From positions 1-47,634 of the forward strand of contig CAJTUV010000027.1 of NCBI GenBank assembly GCA_910579515.1: a DNA stretch of 47,634 nucleotides, read 5' to 3'. The position numbers and the translations under genes are program-made. Positions 1-7,388 of this stretch are shown piece after piece (position 1 is the first letter of the stretch; each line of letters opens with the position of its first letter). Source of the stretch: an uncultured Hungatella sp. (GTDB lineage Bacteria > Bacillota > Clostridia > Lachnospirales > Lachnospiraceae). The notes under the pieces are model-generated. The model was not told the DNA's origin. It saw nothing but the letters and a program-made list of their open reading frames with translations, and did no database searches.

Positions 1-1441
1 TTGGAGTGGTAAGTCCTTCTTCCTTGCGAGTTTTCAGGCGTTCCAAGAGCTTTGCAGCCTTTCCAGCATTCTCAATCTCATCTGGAAAAATTCCATGTTT
101 TTCTAATATCTCCTTCTGTTTATCAGATGGTGGAGCCATCTCCCATCCAAACGACGGCTTATAGCCGGATAAGTCCTCTGCCTGGATACTCATTTCAAAC
201 TGGAACGGGTCCACCAGTTTCTTTTTTCTATGCTTCATTTCTTCGAGTCGTTTCGCCAGCGCTTCCTCCCTCTGTGCTATCACTTCTCCCGCCGCCTGCT
301 TTTCTGCTGCCTCAATATCTATTGGACAGCCGGCCTCTTCCAGGTTCGCTGTCATTTTCTGTGCCACTTCCTCATTTTCACAAATCAGATTGGCTGGATG
401 GCACAGTTCATGGCGTTCGGTATGCCAGAGAAAATCTAACAGAAGCAGATGTTCTTTGCCTGGATACAACCTTGTTCCCCTTCCTACCATCTGGCTGTAA
501 AGGCTTCTTACCTTTGTAGGACGCAGCACCACAACACAGTCTACAGACGGGCAGTCCCAACCTTCCGTTAACAACATGGAATTGCACAGCACATTATAAT
601 TTCCTTCTTCAAAATCCTTTAAGATTTCGCTTCTGTCACCGCTGTTTCCGTTTACCTCCGTCGCATGAAATCCTTTTTCATTTAAGATATCCCTGAATTT
701 CTGGCTTGTCTTTACAAGCGGGAGAAACACTACCGTCTTCCTGTCCATGCAGTACTGCGCCATCTCTTCGGCAATCTGGTAAAGATAAGGGTCTAACGCG
801 GTGGCCAGCTCCCCTGATTTAAAATCCCCTGCCTGGATTCCGACACCGGATAAATCCAGTTTTACCGGAAGCGTCAGCGCCTTAATAGGAGACAAGTACC
901 CTTCCCTGATTGCCTTCGGAAGCGTATATTCATACGCAAGGCTTTCAAAATATTCCCCCAGGTTCCTCATGTCGCCGCGGTCCGGTGTTGCTGTCACTCC
1001 TAATACCCTGGCTTCTGGGAAATGTCCTAACACCTTCTGGTATCCGTCAGAAATACAATGGTGTGCTTCATCAATAATAATGGTGCCAAAATAATTGCGC
1101 GGGAACTGTGATAAACGTTTTTCCCTCTGCAATGACTGTACAGAGCCTACCGTAATCCGGTACCAGCTCCCCAGACAGGAGCTTTCTGCCTTTTCAACGG
1201 CGCTTTTAAGCCCTGTGCTTTTCTCAATTTTATCCGCTGCCTGTTCCAGCAGTTCCCCCCTGTGCGCCAGGATCAGAACTCTTTGTCCTTTTCTAACGCA
1301 TTCTTCCGCAACTTTTGCAAACACTACGGTCTTCCCGCACCCTGTAGGCAGCACCAGAAGGGTTCTTTTTACGGTCTCCCACTGCTCAAAAACAGCTTCC
1401 CTGGCTTCTTTTTGATACGGCCTCAATTCCATTACTGCCAT
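1..1441 (-). CDS. DEAD/DEAH-box superfamily 2 helicase (3' end outside window)
   Basis: The 480 visible residues read without a stop to the window edge, so the C-terminus is missing. The start at 1441 follows an AGGAAGG ribosome site and lies 3 nt after the stop of the DUF669 gene. Near the N-terminus are a Q-like motif (ELRPYQKEA) and Walker A (PTGCGKT), then a DEAH box (IIIDEAHH), the SAT-like motif VTATP and a C-terminal helicase motif with QMVGRGTR. This is the RecQ/SSL2-like phage helicase layout that accompanies DUF669 and Sak4 genes. It probably unwinds DNA during phage replication or recombination. A type III restriction-like helicase fold is the only serious alternative label, and no nuclease domain is visible. 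Confidence 0.9.
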   Translation of the reverse strand, partial: MAVMELRPYQKEAREAVFEQWETVKRTLLVLPTGCGKTVVFAKVAEECVRKGQRVLILAHRGELLEQAADKIEKSTGLKSAVEKAESSCLGSWYRITVGSVQSLQREKRLSQFPRNYFGTIIIDEAHHCISDGYQKVLGHFPEARVLGVTATPDRGDMRNLGEYFESLAYEYTLPKAIREGYLSPIKALTLPVKLDLSGVGIQAGDFKSGELATALDPYLYQIAEEMAQYCMDRKTVVFLPLVKTSQKFRDILNEKGFHATEVNGNSGDRSEILKDFEEGNYNVLCNSMLLTEGWDCPSVDCVVVLRPTKVRSLYSQMVGRGTRLYPGKEHLLLLDFLWHTERHELCHPANLICENEEVAQKMTANLEEAGCPIDIEAAEKQAAGEVIAQREEALAKRLEEMKHRKKKLVDPFQFEMSIQAEDLSGYKPSFGWEMAPPSDKQKEILEKHGIFPDEIENAGKAAKLLERLKTRKEEGLTTP

Positions 1442-1444
1442 CGT

Positions 1445-1885
1445 TTAAAACCTTCCTGGAGTAAACTTTGCCCCTGAATCTTCTTTTGGATAAAACTGTT
1501 TTACCTCATTATAGTTTTTTCCATCATAAGTACGGATGCCTAACTTTAACCTTCCCGCTGCTCCAGGCACCGCATTCCAATTCATCCGTAATGTTTCTCC
1601 TTTCTTTTTCTGGCCGATAGAAGTAAAGAACTCTGAAAGCCTCCATTCTACATTTGAATGGAGAAGCAGGTTATGCGTTACTGTAACCGTTCCTTCCGGC
1701 GTATCAATTCGAATCTTTAAGACGGCTTTGTTGCAGGCCGGAACCTTTTCGCTTCCATTATGGCGTGCCCTGTCAAAGCTTTCTACTGTAAAATCATAAT
1801 CTCCTTCTGGAAGGATAATAAACTGATTCTCTTTTTCAATGACGTCCTCCCACCCTAATTCTCTTCCTGTATTTTCTGCACTCAT
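1445..1885 (-). CDS. DUF669 family phage protein (replication/recombination module)
   Basis: A 146-residue protein of the DUF669 type, recognisable from the order GWEDV...LPEGDYDFTVE...K..LKI in the first half and a C-terminal NEVKQFYP segment. The family is almost always found between a RecA-like ATPase and a helicase in temperate phages, as here. Its biochemical role is not established, and a single-stranded-DNA-binding role is an inference from context. I place the start at 1885, where AAGGAGG sits 8 nt upstream; a start at 1906 would lie before that site and overlap the preceding gene. The next gene begins 3 nt after its stop. Confidence 0.8.
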   Translation of the reverse strand: MSAENTGRELGWEDVIEKENQFIILPEGDYDFTVESFDRARHNGSEKVPACNKAVLKIRIDTPEGTVTVTHNLLLHSNVEWRLSEFFTSIGQKKKGETLRMNWNAVPGAAGRLKLGIRTYDGKNYNEVKQFYPKEDSGAKFTPGRF

Positions 1886-1898
1886 GAGTTTTGCCTCC

Positions 1899-3065
1899 TT
1901 ATTCATTAAATGGAACCGCTTCGTTTTCCTTCATTTCCCTGACTGCTCCATAGACCTGTTCCCAGGCTCCTATCAGGACTCCTTCTATGAACCCCGGATT
2001 AACCGTTTCATACTGATACAATGGTGTACCTAATGGAACATATCCTTTTGCTTCACATACATTTTGTATATCCCATTCGCATACATGGTTTTCTATCATC
2101 AAGTCCCTGAGAGCTTTTGGTATCCTTTCATCCGGCATCCATAAGCTGTTTTCCATTCCATCATCCGGTTTTTCCTCCTGTTGAGCCTCAAATTTCATGG
2201 TCTCCTGGACTGCACTTTCTGTGTCGGGTTTCCGGTCTGGCCGTTTGTCTTGGGCAGGAGCAGATGAAGCCGTATCCGGCTTTTCCGGCTGTGCACAGGC
2301 ATGAGGCTGTTTCTGATCCGGCTGCCGGCTGCCAGCGGCTGGTTCAATAATATGCTTTATAGAACTATAGTCAAACGGGACCTCTTCTGGCAGGTCGTAT
2401 CGGTTTTTTGCGTCCCAGCATGGATTGTGGGATGTATACATGACCCGCGCCCCTCCCTGGGCTTTCCGCTTTTTCCCCTTATCGTCTACGGCCACAGACC
2501 AGGTTTTGTAATTGGCAAATAAAACCATATCTGCCCACTCTTTCAGAAGCGGCGCTGTCTGAGAAGACGTCTTTTTTCCGATTTTCAATTCCCAACGGTC
2601 ATAAGCCCCCATTTCGTCCGGCTGTTCAAATTTTTTCAGATGTGCATGGGCTGTCAGCACTACATGAATGCCAGATTCGATGATCTCCTCCAGAGCATTA
2701 AGGAAACGCCCCCATTCTTCTTTTACGTATACATAGCCATTGCCATACCCAAAATCCTCCACGCCCTTTTTCCCATAACGCGCACATACATCTGCCACAC
2801 ACAGCTGCTCCGCCCAGTCTGCAGTATCTATGACCAATGTTCGGCAAACACCCTGATTCTGCCTCACATATCTTACCTGTTCCATCAGCATTGTCCAGCT
2901 GCTGGCTTTCTCAAATCTGGATATATCCATGTCCCTTGTGCTTCCTTCTGTATCAATGAATACAGGCTCAGGAAACCTGGAAGCAAATGTGGATTTACCA
3001 ATCCCCTCCGGTCCATAGACTACAACCTTTTTGGCCCCTGGGATTTTCCCTTTAATTATCTTCAT
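1899..3065 (-). CDS. RecA-core ATPase, Sak4-like phage recombination protein
   Basis: A 388-residue ATP-binding protein. Walker A is GPEGIGKST near residue 20, followed by FIDTEGSTRDMD and a Walker B-like strand (TLVIDTADWAE). A charged, proline- and glutamine-rich linker around residues 250-300 leads to a C-terminal domain. The N-terminal core matches the phage Sak4/AAA nucleotide-binding family, which resembles a minimal RecA/RadA and assists single-strand annealing. The start at 3065 overlaps the previous stop as TAATG, suggesting translational coupling; a start 21 nt upstream would reach further into the previous gene. The role in recombination-dependent replication is family knowledge. 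Confidence 0.8.
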   Translation of the reverse strand: MKIIKGKIPGAKKVVVYGPEGIGKSTFASRFPEPVFIDTEGSTRDMDISRFEKASSWTMLMEQVRYVRQNQGVCRTLVIDTADWAEQLCVADVCARYGKKGVEDFGYGNGYVYVKEEWGRFLNALEEIIESGIHVVLTAHAHLKKFEQPDEMGAYDRWELKIGKKTSSQTAPLLKEWADMVLFANYKTWSVAVDDKGKKRKAQGGARVMYTSHNPCWDAKNRYDLPEEVPFDYSSIKHIIEPAAGSRQPDQKQPHACAQPEKPDTASSAPAQDKRPDRKPDTESAVQETMKFEAQQEEKPDDGMENSLWMPDERIPKALRDLMIENHVCEWDIQNVCEAKGYVPLGTPLYQYETVNPGFIEGVLIGAWEQVYGAVREMKENEAVPFNE

Positions 3066-4339
3066 TAAAATACGCCTGCCTTCCATTCTTTTTTCTCTTC
3101 CACAACAGGATTCTCCTGCCCTAAAACATATCCATCTTCAATAATGATAGAGCATTCCCCACCAGTAGAGACACGGGTTGCAATAGCCTGAAGGCCCTCT
3201 GCTTCCAGCCATTGTCCAAACTCGTTGAGGGTATCTGTATCCATCTGTTCCAGCTTGTCCAGGAGTACAAAACCACATCTGGGATTCAGCTTCCTGACAA
3301 TAGCTGTAGCCACACGAAGCTGGTCCGAACCGGACATACTGTCCCATTTGAAACCATTGTAAGTCAATTCTCCTTCTTTTACAGACAGGCCTGGAAGGGG
3401 CAGGTCCGCATTGTTTAACAAGTCCGCCTTTGACTGTCGCATATCCTCAATCTGCTTTGTCAATTCCCTATACTGGCGCCTGTATTCTTTTGCATCTTCT
3501 TCCGCCTTGTCCTTATCCAGATTGGCCCTGACTTTACGGTTCACCTCCTCTATACTCAAAATACTTTCCTCAAGTTCTTTGGTTGACTGGTCTGTTAAAT
3601 CTGCGGCGGAAGTTTTTGCTATTTCCAAATCGGCTTCCAAGGCTTTCTGCCGGCGCAGGAGGTTTTCCAGCTCTTCTATTACCTTCTGGTATTCCTGTTC
3701 TAACTGATGGAGCTTGTCCCGTTTCCGCTGGTTTTCCCCATTCTGGGCTAAAATGTCCTGCTGCTTCCGTATCAATTCCGTAGCCGAAACCAGTTCCTTA
3801 GGCGCCTCTGGGTAATAAGGCTGCTCTTTAGCAAACTTCTCCTTCTGGTCCGCAATCTGGCCGACTGCCAGCCGCCTGTTATACAGTTCCTGTTCTTCTT
3901 TATCCATAACTGCAAGGCGGTCCCCGACGCCGATTATATTTAAAAGAATCCTGGCCTTTTCCTTTTCATTCGCGTCAATAAACTTAGGAAGGTCTAAGGC
4001 AAGCTGCTCCACAAATTCATTTAGAAGCTGCTGCCCGCTTTTCTTTCCGCTTGGGTCGGTAACTTTTAAATCGCTGTTTTTTCCTTTGCGTTCCACTATT
4101 AGGCCATTGTCCATAATGATCCGCAGGTTTGGCGGCGTTATCGAACCTTCTCGCTGTGCCTGCGCTGGTCGGTAACGATCGCCTCCCAGCGCCCATGCTA
4201 TGGAATCCAGTACAGAAGTCTTTCCCTGGTTGTTTTTTCCTCCGATTACTGTCAGTCCGTTCGCTGTCGGCTCTATTCTGACAGATTTCACCCTTTTAAC
4301 ATTCTCAATTTCAAGCCGGTTAATTTTTAAAGTTTCCAT
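3065..4339 (-). CDS. SbcC/Rad50-like AAA ATPase
   Basis: A 424-residue protein with an N-terminal RecF/SbcC-type half-domain: FEIENVKR-like beta strand, then Walker A GGKNNQGKTS near residue 34. A long heptad-rich coiled coil spans roughly residues 170-310. The C-terminal half-domain has an ABC signature-like MSGSDQLRVA and Walker B CGFVLLDKLEQMD. This is a small one-piece ATPase of the Rad50/RecF class found in phage recombination modules. It starts after an AGGAG site and ends overlapping the Sak4-like gene, so the four genes 4339..1 form one operon. Likely job: DNA-end or fork processing in phage recombination; the partner nuclease is not visible. Confidence 0.8.
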   Translation of the reverse strand: METLKINRLEIENVKRVKSVRIEPTANGLTVIGGKNNQGKTSVLDSIAWALGGDRYRPAQAQREGSITPPNLRIIMDNGLIVERKGKNSDLKVTDPSGKKSGQQLLNEFVEQLALDLPKFIDANEKEKARILLNIIGVGDRLAVMDKEEQELYNRRLAVGQIADQKEKFAKEQPYYPEAPKELVSATELIRKQQDILAQNGENQRKRDKLHQLEQEYQKVIEELENLLRRQKALEADLEIAKTSAADLTDQSTKELEESILSIEEVNRKVRANLDKDKAEEDAKEYRRQYRELTKQIEDMRQSKADLLNNADLPLPGLSVKEGELTYNGFKWDSMSGSDQLRVATAIVRKLNPRCGFVLLDKLEQMDTDTLNEFGQWLEAEGLQAIATRVSTGGECSIIIEDGYVLGQENPVVEEKKEWKAGVF

Positions 4340-4389
4340 TGTTTTTACTCCTATTTATTGTTATAATGACATTAGTTTTTGTTTCTTTT

Positions 4390-4421
4390 GCCCTCAATGG
4401 AAGTTCCCGCTCCCTGAGGGC
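4390..4421. repeat. Inverted repeat between early phage genes
   Basis: GCCCTCA (4390-4396) and TGAGGGC (4415-4421) form a perfect 7-bp stem with an 18-nt loop, just after the small membrane gene and before the SbcC-like gene. Neither side has a convincing U-tract on the gene strand, so I do not call it a terminator. It could be an operator or an mRNA processing site. Confidence 0.35.
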
Positions 4422-4425
4422 TATT

Positions 4426-4566
4426 TTATGTATATAAATAAAAGGCTGTACATGCAAGGCAGAAGACAATCAGATAGAAGGCTATTATTATGCTGTTTCT
4501 TCTGCTGATCTCTTTTCGGTACTGCCTGCGTAGCTCTGGAAGAGGAATCACTTCATACTTTTTCAT
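4426..4566 (-). CDS. Small single-pass membrane protein (46 aa)
   Basis: A 46-residue reading frame whose ATG overlaps the stop of the HTH gene as ATGA, a strong sign of translational coupling. The first 25 residues are charged (MKKYEVIPLP, then Arg/Lys-rich). Residues about 26-42 form one hydrophobic helix (IIIAFYLIVFCLACTAFYL), predicting an N-in single-pass protein. I recognise no family. Position in the early operon suggests a phage membrane peptide, function unknown. It is too short for most automatic annotation. Confidence 0.55.
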   Translation of the reverse strand: MKKYEVIPLPELRRQYRKEISRRNSIIIAFYLIVFCLACTAFYLYT

Positions 4567-4805
4567 AAGTACACGTCTTTCTTTTCAATCTTTATCGTAT
4601 ACCCTACCATCCTGGCCAGATTCATAATACTGACAAAGGAGAGAGTATAAAGCTTCTTTTCTGTGCGCTTATTCCTTAAGGTCTGTTTTCCCACTCCAAT
4701 AATCTCAGCCATTTTGTCATCAGACCATCCTGTTCTTGCCTTTACTTCAGATATGAGGATGTTTATTTCTTCATTAGCGTGCTGGAATGAGCTTTCTTTT
4801 GCCAC
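4563..4805 (-). CDS. Small HTH DNA-binding protein
   Basis: About 80 residues. A helix-turn-helix of the Cro/CI or phage-associated type is visible in the middle (WSDDKMAEIIGVGKQTLRNK). The likely start is the GTG at 4805, eleven nt after GGAGG; the GTG at 4817 lies inside the ribosome site. It follows the Rha gene by 16 nt and overlaps the next small gene by 4 nt. Probably a regulator of early or replication genes; the target is unknown. Confidence 0.65.
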   Translation of the reverse strand: MAKESSFQHANEEINILISEVKARTGWSDDKMAEIIGVGKQTLRNKRTEKKLYTLSFVSIMNLARMVGYTIKIEKKDVYL

Positions 4806-4821
4806 GTTACATATCACCTCC

Positions 4822-5337
4822 TTATTCCATCATTAAATCAAATGTCATCTGTTCATATCGCGGAATTTTCACAAAATCATCTGGGAGCCGGATTCCAAAT
4901 TGTTCGGACACCATTTTGAAAGCTTCGCATATTTTCCAGGGTTCTGTCCCTTGTCTCTCCATACGCCTATCCATTTCTTTTGTAAAGGAAGCAATCTCGC
5001 CAAGAGACGTTGCTTTTATTTCATAAACTTTTTCCTGGAAGCCGCCTTCCATTTCATGAAAACGGTTGATGTACCGTGCTGTGAACTCCGTGCCTTTCTG
5101 CCCTGTCAGCTTGTGCGCGATAAACTCGCAGCCTTTCTTTGTGACAAGGTAGCATGGGCGGCTTTCTCCTTTTCCGTCAATATATGTACTTCCTGTGAAA
5201 AATTCAACGGGGGAAATCTTGCCCTCGTTAAGCTGTTGGGTATAACGACGAATGTCCTTTAATATTTGCTTATACTCCTTTTCTACCATCTGCGCTACTT
5301 CCATAGAAGTGAGCGTTGTCTTTACTAAATCTCTCAA
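4822..5337 (-). CDS. Rha family phage regulatory protein
   Basis: 171 residues, starting with TTG after AGGAGG. The N-terminal half matches the Rha/pRha domain: TSMEVAQMVEKEYKQILKDIRRY (the DNA-binding-like part, residues about 10-32) followed by FFTGSTYIDGKGESRPCYLVTKKGCEFIAHKLTGQKG, a signature shared by Rha and KilA-associated phage regulators. Rha proteins act as regulators or antirepressors in temperate phages. The C-terminal region (about 110-171) is less conserved. It opens the operon that continues with the HTH gene and replication genes. Confidence 0.85.
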   Translation of the reverse strand: MRDLVKTTLTSMEVAQMVEKEYKQILKDIRRYTQQLNEGKISPVEFFTGSTYIDGKGESRPCYLVTKKGCEFIAHKLTGQKGTEFTARYINRFHEMEGGFQEKVYEIKATSLGEIASFTKEMDRRMERQGTEPWKICEAFKMVSEQFGIRLPDDFVKIPRYEQMTFDLMME

Positions 5338-5428
5338 ATAGTTGCCTCCTGATTTTTATATTCTGTTTTCATAGTTCTGCGCTTACATCCTTCCCAGCTT
5401 CTATCTGGTCCTTACTCCTTCCATGTGC

Positions 5429-5482
5429 TATACTGTCCATACAGGCCCCGCCAGGCCGAGTATGGAAGACAGGAGAATATAT
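5429..5482 (+). promoter_or_regulatory. Promoter -10 and shared leader of small gene 5483
   Basis: TATACT (5429-5434) makes a good -10; no clear -35 is visible. It is followed by CTGTCCATACAG, a CTGT-N4-ACAG dyad over the expected start of transcription, and then by CGAGTA and an AGGAGA ribosome site. The same arrangement, with the same 54-nt distance to the ATG, occurs upstream of the gene at 6298, and a related one upstream of 5929. Confidence 0.5.
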
Positions 5483-5620
5483 ATGACCGATAATGAAAAA
5501 CGTGCTCATGATTTAGCCTTGCTTTACATCAAGGAACATGGTGGAAATCCACAATACCAGAGCAGAAGATATAAAAGATTTCTCTATGAATTACACCGAT
5601 GTCTATTTGTTCATTCTTGA
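5483..5620 (+). CDS. Small phage protein, probably frameshifted
   Basis: Reads as 45 residues from ATG 5483 after AGGAGA. The N-terminal MTDNEKRAHDLALLYIKEH resembles small Bacillota phage proteins that begin with a DNEKRAHDLA motif. The C-terminal part in this frame (SRRYKRFLYELHRCLFVHS) looks out of frame. Moving by one base between about 5538 and 5562 gives EDIKDFSMNYTDVYLFILDN and a stop at 5643-5645, a far more protein-like ending and a total of about 54 residues. I infer a one-base indel or sequencing error. It lies rightward among leftward early genes and converges with the gene at 5626..5796. Confidence 0.55.
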   Translation: MTDNEKRAHDLALLYIKEHGGNPQYQSRRYKRFLYELHRCLFVHS

Positions 5621-5625
5621 TAACC

Positions 5626-5796
5626 TTAATCAGGCTCTATTGTGAAGCCAACTCTTTGTTCTGTTTTACTGATTTCCGCTTTTACTTTACGTGGAAATAT
5701 AAGGGCAATTTCAAACATTTCTGCAATCGTGAGACCGTTTTCTACACAGACTTCCATCAATCTACTAGAAACGGTCTCGACTTTTTGTTTATCCAC
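5626..5796 (-). CDS. Small phage protein (56 aa, GTG start)
   Basis: GTG start at 5796 preceded by TAGGAGGTGAGGAA. The protein (MDKQKVETVSSRLMEVCVEN at the start) is acidic and helical with a compact hydrophobic core (LTIAEMFEIALIFP) and no membrane segment. No family recognised. The same GGAGGTGAGG leader precedes at least four other small leftward genes in 5.6-7.4 kb, so it belongs to the leftward early set. Converges with 5483..5620. Confidence 0.6.
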   Translation of the reverse strand: MDKQKVETVSSRLMEVCVENGLTIAEMFEIALIFPRKVKAEISKTEQRVGFTIEPD

Positions 5797-5849
5797 TTCC
5801 TCACCTCCTACTCTAAAAATAAGCTTGTCAACTCTTAAAATAAATTTGG

Positions 5850-5928
5850 TACAAAATTATTTTCACATTATGTTAAGATTCTTTTACAGGTGTTACCGCA
5901 CTGAGTAAAAGAGAAAGGAGATAGTCTA
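5850..5928 (+). promoter_or_regulatory. Probable promoter/leader of gene 5929
   Basis: TAAGAT (5874-5879) stands where TATACT stands in the related leaders, 11 nt before TACAGG. The following TGTTACCGCACTGAGTAAAAG closely matches TGTTGCCGCAGTCGAGTACA upstream of 6298. The -35 is weak. AAGGAG gives the ribosome site. Confidence 0.4.
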
Positions 5929-6126
5929 ATGACTGAATTAGCTAATAATGTGCTTCATGTTCTAAAAGAAATGCGTTCCCCAAAAAAACAGCTCTTCAGC
6001 GAAATGGATTTAATAAGAAACGGCTTTTCTGAATCAGAATCCCAAATCGCTATTAAGGAACTCGAAGAACAAGGATTGATAGAAGTCAATTATTCATATG
6101 TAAATCACTCATTTGAATTGTTGTAG
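5929..6126 (+). CDS. Small winged-helix-like protein (65 aa)
   Basis: 65 residues from ATG 5929 after GAAAGGAGATAG. The pattern LFSEMDLIRNGFSESESQIAIKELEEQGLIEVNY reads like a small winged-helix domain: two helices, a recognition helix and a beta hairpin. A DNA-binding or regulatory role is inferred from fold only; no family name can be given. It has a shared-type leader upstream and a strong terminator directly downstream (6137-6180), so it is a stand-alone transcription unit in the rightward direction. Confidence 0.6.
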   Translation: MTELANNVLHVLKEMRSPKKQLFSEMDLIRNGFSESESQIAIKELEEQGLIEVNYSYVNHSFELL

Positions 6127-6136
6127 CTTCTATTTG

Positions 6137-6180
6137 GGCATCCACATACATTGCAGCATTTGTGGATGCCTATTCTTCTT
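6137..6180 (+). terminator. Rho-independent terminator after gene 5929
   Basis: GGCATCCACA (6137-6146) pairs perfectly with TGTGGATGCC (6161-6170), a 10-bp stem followed by TATTCTTCTT. Confidence 0.75.
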
Positions 6181-6220
6181 CACGATTCCATTTCCCCCAT
6201 GCCGATTCTGCTATTGTTTC

Positions 6221-6297
6221 TTGCCATTATTACCTTCCTAGCTTATACTGTGTGTACAGGCTGTTGCCGCAGTCGAGTACAAAAAGGAGAAAAGCAT
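6221..6297 (+). promoter_or_regulatory. Promoter and shared leader of gene 6298
   Basis: TTGCCA (6221-6226), a 17-nt spacer and TATACT (6244-6249) form a good sigma-A promoter. CTGTGTGTACAG (CTGT-N4-ACAG) follows at the expected +1, then GCCGCAGTCGAGTA and AAGGAGA. Matches the leader at 5429-5482 in order and in total length. Confidence 0.65.
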
Positions 6298-6480
6298 ATG
6301 TATCATCATGTTGAAAATGTAACATTATTGTATCTTATGAACCAGGATACAGAGTCTTTATCTCTTGATGAGCTCTATAATCTTTACAGAGAAACGCTTA
6401 AACATGTACAAGAATCCGAAGAGCGCTATAAGGATTCTCACAAGCAAGATGTGTTCAGCTTCGACCAACCTTCTGTATAA
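6298..6480 (+). CDS. Small acidic phage protein (60 aa)
   Basis: 60 residues from ATG 6298, with AAAAAGGAGA upstream. The protein is helical and acidic (LSLDELYNLYRETLKHVQES in the middle) and has no membrane segment or cysteine motif. No family recognised. An upstream start at 6151 would begin inside the terminator of the previous gene and is rejected. Its 3' third overlaps the 3' end of the leftward frame 6358..6627, and a strong terminator follows at 6534-6575. Confidence 0.6.
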   Translation: MYHHVENVTLLYLMNQDTESLSLDELYNLYRETLKHVQESEERYKDSHKQDVFSFDQPSV

Positions 6481-6627
6481 AAACGCAATCGCCTGGCATG
6501 CTTCAGGCGCTCTGTCAATTCCGCATGTTCTGGAATACTCTGTCAACATTTCTATCTGTTGACGGAGTATTTTTCTATTACTAGCTTTTCTAATTCTTTT
6601 GTGCATTTCTTCCCGTGACTGTGTCAA
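6358..6627 (-). CDS. Small phage protein (89 aa, TTG start), overlaps opposite-strand gene
   Basis: The TTG start at 6627 follows GGAGG by 9 nt, the same leader type as neighbouring small genes. The N-terminal 60 residues (with KASNRKILRQQIEMLTEYSR) look like a genuine small helical protein. The last 30 residues are hydrophobic and basic and overlap the gene on the other strand by 123 nt, so the true extent is uncertain. The rightward terminator at 6534-6575 lies inside its coding sequence. Function unknown. Confidence 0.45.
   Translation of the reverse strand: MTQSREEMHKRIRKASNRKILRQQIEMLTEYSRTCGIDRAPEACQAIAFLYRRLVEAEHILLVRILIALFGFLYMFKRFSVKIIELIKR
6534..6575 (+). terminator. Rho-independent terminator after gene 6298
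   Basis: AATACTC-t-GTCAAC (6534-6547) pairs with GTTGAC-g-GAGTATT (6558-6571): 13 of 14 positions paired, 10-nt loop, followed by TTTTC. It lies inside the leftward reading frame 6358..6627. Confidence 0.75.
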
Positions 6628-6670
6628 TATTTCTCACCTCCTTTTCCCCTTTTAAAAGCTGGAAATAGTC

Positions 6671-6850
6671 TCATAATAGATTTTTGTATGAATCAATTAT
6701 GACTTCGGGGCTTGCCATCTTAATTTTATTCCTCTGCATGGAAGCCTCGCTGTCAAATTTCCGCTCAATCACATGTCTTAATTTTTTCCATTCCAAGTAT
6801 GTAATCCCCTGCATTGCTTCAATAATGGCTTTCAGTTTTTCATCCTTCAT
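6671..6850 (-). CDS. Small phage protein (59 aa)
   Basis: ATG 6850, eight nt after AAGGAGG. Starts MKDEKLKAIIEAMQGITYLE, is basic in the middle (WKKLRHVIERKF) and ends in MASPEVIIDSYKNLL. Helical and soluble; no family recognised. The upstream GTG at 6859 overlaps the ribosome site and is not used here. Spacing to neighbours fits one leftward early transcript. Confidence 0.6.
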   Translation of the reverse strand: MKDEKLKAIIEAMQGITYLEWKKLRHVIERKFDSEASMQRNKIKMASPEVIIDSYKNLL

Positions 6851-6874
6851 CTCCCTCACCTCCTTGATAACCTT

Positions 6875-6958
6875 TTACTTTAGCAATAGCATTGCCGTAA
6901 TAACTAAAGCAATAATTGACATCACTGTCTGCGGCATCCACATCCACCATTTAATCAT
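6875..6958 (-). CDS. Tiny membrane peptide (27 aa)
   Basis: ATG 6958 with AAGGAGG about 15 nt upstream, a slightly long spacing. The peptide starts MIKWWMWMPQTVMS and continues with a hydrophobic helix ending in LLLK, which predicts a single membrane span. The stop lies about 16 nt before the ribosome site of the next small gene, the packing expected of a real operon member. Function unknown; candidates include a holin-like or small regulatory membrane peptide. Confidence 0.4.
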   Translation of the reverse strand: MIKWWMWMPQTVMSIIALVITAMLLLK

Positions 6959-7140
6959 TTGCTTATTTCTTCACCTCCTTTTATTGCAATACAGTTATCC
7001 CTATCTCTCTTTGTCTGGCGCGAACAAACTTTATGATTGAGCAACGCATATCACTTGTTTTCAATGTTTTATGTAAAGAATTGTTTCTTGAACCTTACTC
7101 CATAAAACATGCAGACAAAATTACCAAAAAATGGGATAAG

Positions 7141-7332
7141 TTACCTTGATTCCTTCTCTTTTTCCCACTCCTTTACCCGCCTTTGATACTCGGCTTCATC
7201 CCATGGTTTCCCGTCCCACATGGAATCAATTTTATCTGCCTGGTAATTTTTCCAAGCGTAATACAAACACCCCAGCACAAGTGGGACAATCACTATCAGA
7301 GACCAAATGTTCTGATAGACAAATTCCTTCAA
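7141..7332 (-). CDS. Small membrane protein (63 aa, TTG start)
   Basis: TTG 7332 lies eight nt after GGAGG; the GTG at 7341 overlaps that site. Residues about 10-30 form a membrane helix (IWSLIVIVPLVLGCLYYAW), followed by a charged, tryptophan-rich tail (MWDGKPWDEAEYQRRVKEWE) predicted to be cytoplasmic. No family recognised. The leader is almost identical to that of 6671..6850. Confidence 0.55.
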   Translation of the reverse strand: MKEFVYQNIWSLIVIVPLVLGCLYYAWKNYQADKIDSMWDGKPWDEAEYQRRVKEWEKEKESR

Positions 7333-7388
7333 TTCCCTCACCTCCTCTCTTCGCTATCCTTTATCTCACCTTCTCCATGCCGATCCTC

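Noticed and set aside
4390..4421. Terminator between the small membrane gene and the SbcC-like gene
   Set aside because: Stem present, but no U-tract in the direction of transcription, and the downstream genes need the same transcript.
6151..6297. N-terminal extension of gene 6298 with a hydrophobic segment
   Set aside because: The upstream ATG lies in the loop of the previous gene's terminator and precedes the promoter; the start after AAGGAGA is better.
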